From: Candidatus Bathyarchaeota archaeon
Lineage (GTDB): Archaea > Thermoproteota > Bathyarchaeia > Bathyarchaeales > Bathyarchaeaceae
Direction: 5' to 3'
Assembly (NCBI GenBank): GCA_020346825.1
Contig: CP070791.1
Span: 920,463 to 961,489 of the forward strand
Length of the DNA stretch: 41,027 nt
The first letter of the stretch is position 1, and each line of letters begins with the position of its first letter. Below, piece by piece: positions 39,830 through 41,027 of the stretch. The notes below the pieces were generated by a model that saw only the letters and a list, made by a program, of their open reading frames with translations, was not told the DNA's origin and did not search any database. Position numbers and translations under genes: made by a program.

Positions 39830-39935
39830 TGGTGCGGCGGGTGGGATTCGAACCCACGAACCCCTACGGGAAAGGATCTTGAGTCCTTCGCCTAATGTCG
39901 CCTTTCAAGCTTTGACCTGGCTTGGCTACCGCCGC
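39830..39935 (-). tRNA. tRNA-Leu (anticodon CAA) with probable 18-nt D-arm intron
   Basis: A full class II tRNA: acceptor GCGGCGG/CCGCCGC (39929-39935 and 39834-39840), anticodon stem AAGGA/TCCTT with loop CTCAAGA (anticodon CAA, reading UUG), long variable arm TCCCGTAGGGG, T arm GTGGG-TTCGAAT-CCCAC, discriminator A and an encoded CCA (39830-39832). The D arm is interrupted: GGTCAAA should run into GGC, but 18 extra nt (39893-39910) intervene. Removing them restores an ordinary tRNA-Leu. The insert can fold as GCTT-GAA-AGGC next to GAC/GTC pairing, a relaxed bulge-helix-bulge. A TATA-like element (minus-strand TTAAATTATC, 39959-39968) sits about 24-33 nt upstream of the tRNA 5' end. Confidence 0.88.
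39893..39910 (-). other. Probable tRNA intron in the D arm
   Basis: 18-nt insertion at the D-loop/D-stem boundary. The exact cut sites are ambiguous by a nucleotide or so because of repeated G. It is a non-canonical intron position, known from some crenarchaeal tRNAs. Confidence 0.7.
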
Positions 39936-39995
39936 CCAACTGTTCCAAATTGAATAGTGATAATTTAAGGCTTACTTACCTACATGCTTCTTTCT

Positions 39996-40670
39996 CTATT
40001 GAATGGTTGTCCCAACTTTCTCTCCCTTCAGCGCCAACAAAACATTCGTTGGTCTGAATCCGTTTACTACCACAACTTTCGTTCTTCCTTTCTGAAGAAT
40101 CTTGACGGCTTCGGGGTCAAGAATCTGATGAATCCCTGCTTTATGTTTGTTCTTTTCAAAAAGATGCACTAGATCCTTGAATTTCAACTCTTCAATCTTT
40201 CTTGCGTCGGGATATTTCTTCGGATCTTTAGTATATACACCATCCATGTCCGAGGTTTTTATCAACATGTCGGCGTCCATCCTTTCACTAATCATTGCTG
40301 CCACTGTGTCCGTAGTCATTCCAGGCTTCAAACCACCCATAACGACGATCTTTTTGCGTTTCAAATAAGCAATGGCTTCGTCCAAAGAAACGGGTATGGT
40401 TTCACAAGCAACTTCGCCTAAACGCATTGCAAACAATTGAGCAAACAAACGCGAAACGTGAATTGCAGCCCAATCTCTTTTAGGTTCATCCAAGCCCAAC
40501 TCCCCCGCAATTCTGATAAATTCGCGGGCTAGGGTGCCGCCGCCAACAATGGCAACAATATCATGCCCCTGATCCTTAAGAACCTTCAGCAAATCAACAT
40601 ACTTGCCGATAAGAGATGGATTGGGAGGAGAAGCCACCACAGAACCCCCTACACGAATTACAACCCTCAC
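39996..40670 (-). CDS. pyrH: UMP kinase (archaeal PyrH)
   Basis: Phosphorylates UMP to UDP in pyrimidine nucleotide synthesis. An amino acid kinase fold protein of 224 aa, the short archaeal form. It has RVGGSVVASPPNPSLI at the start, AIVGGGTLAREFI near residue 41, VMGGLKPGMTTDTVAAM near 112 and DMDGVYTKDPKKYPDA near 141. The start is GTG 40670 with GGGAG 9 nt upstream. It is divergent from the metallo-beta-lactamase-fold gene; a minus-strand TATA-like AGTTATATTGTG at 40706-40717 fits. Confidence 0.93.
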   Translation of the reverse strand: MRVVIRVGGSVVASPPNPSLIGKYVDLLKVLKDQGHDIVAIVGGGTLAREFIRIAGELGLDEPKRDWAAIHVSRLFAQLFAMRLGEVACETIPVSLDEAIAYLKRKKIVVMGGLKPGMTTDTVAAMISERMDADMLIKTSDMDGVYTKDPKKYPDARKIEELKFKDLVHLFEKNKHKAGIHQILDPEAVKILQKGRTKVVVVNGFRPTNVLLALKGEKVGTTIQ

Positions 40671-40821
40671 TTGGAAAGGCTCCCACTTTTATGTTCACAA
40701 CGATTCACAATATAACTTCTCTCTACCCCACCACCGGATTCAAATGGCTTATAATGGTTCTCCACAATACTCTGATCTAATGACAAGTAAGTTGACTTCA
40801 AAATCTTCTTGGTGAAAAATC
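40671..40821. promoter_or_regulatory. Divergent promoter region, pyrH / MBL-fold gene
   Basis: TATA-like elements point both ways: minus-strand TTATATTG (about 40708-40715) for pyrH and plus-strand GCTTATAATGG (40747-40757) for the MBL gene. No other structure stands out. Confidence 0.4.
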
Positions 40822-41027
40822 ATGGCTGAGGTTGAACTTGTTTTCTTGGGGACAGGCGGTGGAAGATTCGCTACCATAACTCAGAAACGGAGAACTGGAG
40901 GAATCCGTTTCCTGTCTAGAAACCTTAACATGCATCTAGACCCTGGTCCCGGTGCCCTTATCTACTCTCTAGAAATGGGGTTGACCCCCCAGAAAATCAA
41001 GGCGGTGCTGGTTTCCCACGGTCACCC
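40822..41027 (+). CDS. Metallo-beta-lactamase-fold hydrolase (partial, N-terminus only)
   Basis: The window shows 68 codons of a metallo-beta-lactamase superfamily protein. LVFLGTGGGRFATITQKRRT is the usual first strand and loop, LDPGPGALI fits the second strand, and VLVSHGHP begins the HxHxDH metal motif, which is cut off by the window end. The ATG at 40822 has GGTGA upstream. RNase Z-like, lactonase-like and other branches cannot be separated from this fragment. Confidence 0.8.
   Translation, partial: MAEVELVFLGTGGGRFATITQKRRTGGIRFLSRNLNMHLDPGPGALIYSLEMGLTPQKIKAVLVSHGH

Noticed and set aside
1..41027. CRISPR array, insertion sequence, prophage, rRNA
   Set aside because: I saw no regularly spaced direct repeats, transposase or integrase motifs, phage structural genes or rRNA-like sequence. 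The gene order is largely that of conserved archaeal chromosome clusters.

Overview
The window is archaeal chromosome. Ribosomal proteins of the archaeal/eukaryotic type (S28e, L24e, L7Ae, L18e), RNA polymerase subunits RpoD and RpoN, aIF5B, a family B DNA polymerase, an archaeal GluRS, TATA-box promoters and GGAGG/GGTGA ribosome binding sites all agree. A TackOD1-type zinc protein and the archaeal form of the mevalonate pathway suggest a TACK-group archaeon. A Bathyarchaeia-like lineage is my inference; the sequence does not prove it. I see no rRNA, CRISPR array, insertion sequence or prophage.

Layout. 1-1451: N-terminal part of DNA polymerase B (minus), divergent from an rRNA m5C methyltransferase (plus). 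2997-8523: ureohydrolase, a small coiled-coil protein, a small membrane protein, two overlapping moeA genes and a basic membrane protein. 8771-9817: a zinc protein with a nuclease-like C-terminus. 10046-13799: a four-gene type IV pilus/secretion operon. 13953-17485: L7Ae, S28e, L24e, adenylate kinase and aIF5B. 17596-26197: an eight-gene minus-strand run from mevalonate kinase to GGPP synthase and GluRS. 26288-33052: a ribosomal/transcription/glycolysis superoperon (S13, S4, S11, RpoD, L18e, L13, S9, RpoN, enolase, S2, MEMO). 33053-41027: an accessory-looking stretch with small proteins, a ParB/SerK-like protein, TrmO, a glycosyltransferase, a GH3-like adenylate-forming protein, an FAH-family protein, a tRNA-Leu with a probable D-arm intron, UMP kinase and the start of a metallo-beta-lactamase-fold gene.

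How the genes work together. The run 26197-19368 encodes every step from mevalonate to GGPP by the archaeal mevalonate route: mevalonate kinase, UbiD-type anhydromevalonate phosphate decarboxylase, both subunits of phosphomevalonate dehydratase, isopentenyl phosphate kinase, type 2 IPP isomerase and GGPP synthase. These make the precursors of archaeal membrane lipids. The operon lies directly downstream of the S2-MEMO genes, behind what looks like its own promoter.

Most notable signals: the compact isoprenoid operon; an 18-nt insertion in the D-arm of tRNA-Leu(CAA); rpoN with no AUG, GUG or UUG start but a good Shine-Dalgarno; GCGCGC and other alternating purine-pyrimidine tracts that fall outside the confident genes; and several palindromes in divergent promoter regions, including a perfect 14-bp palindrome between the GH3-like and FAH-family genes.
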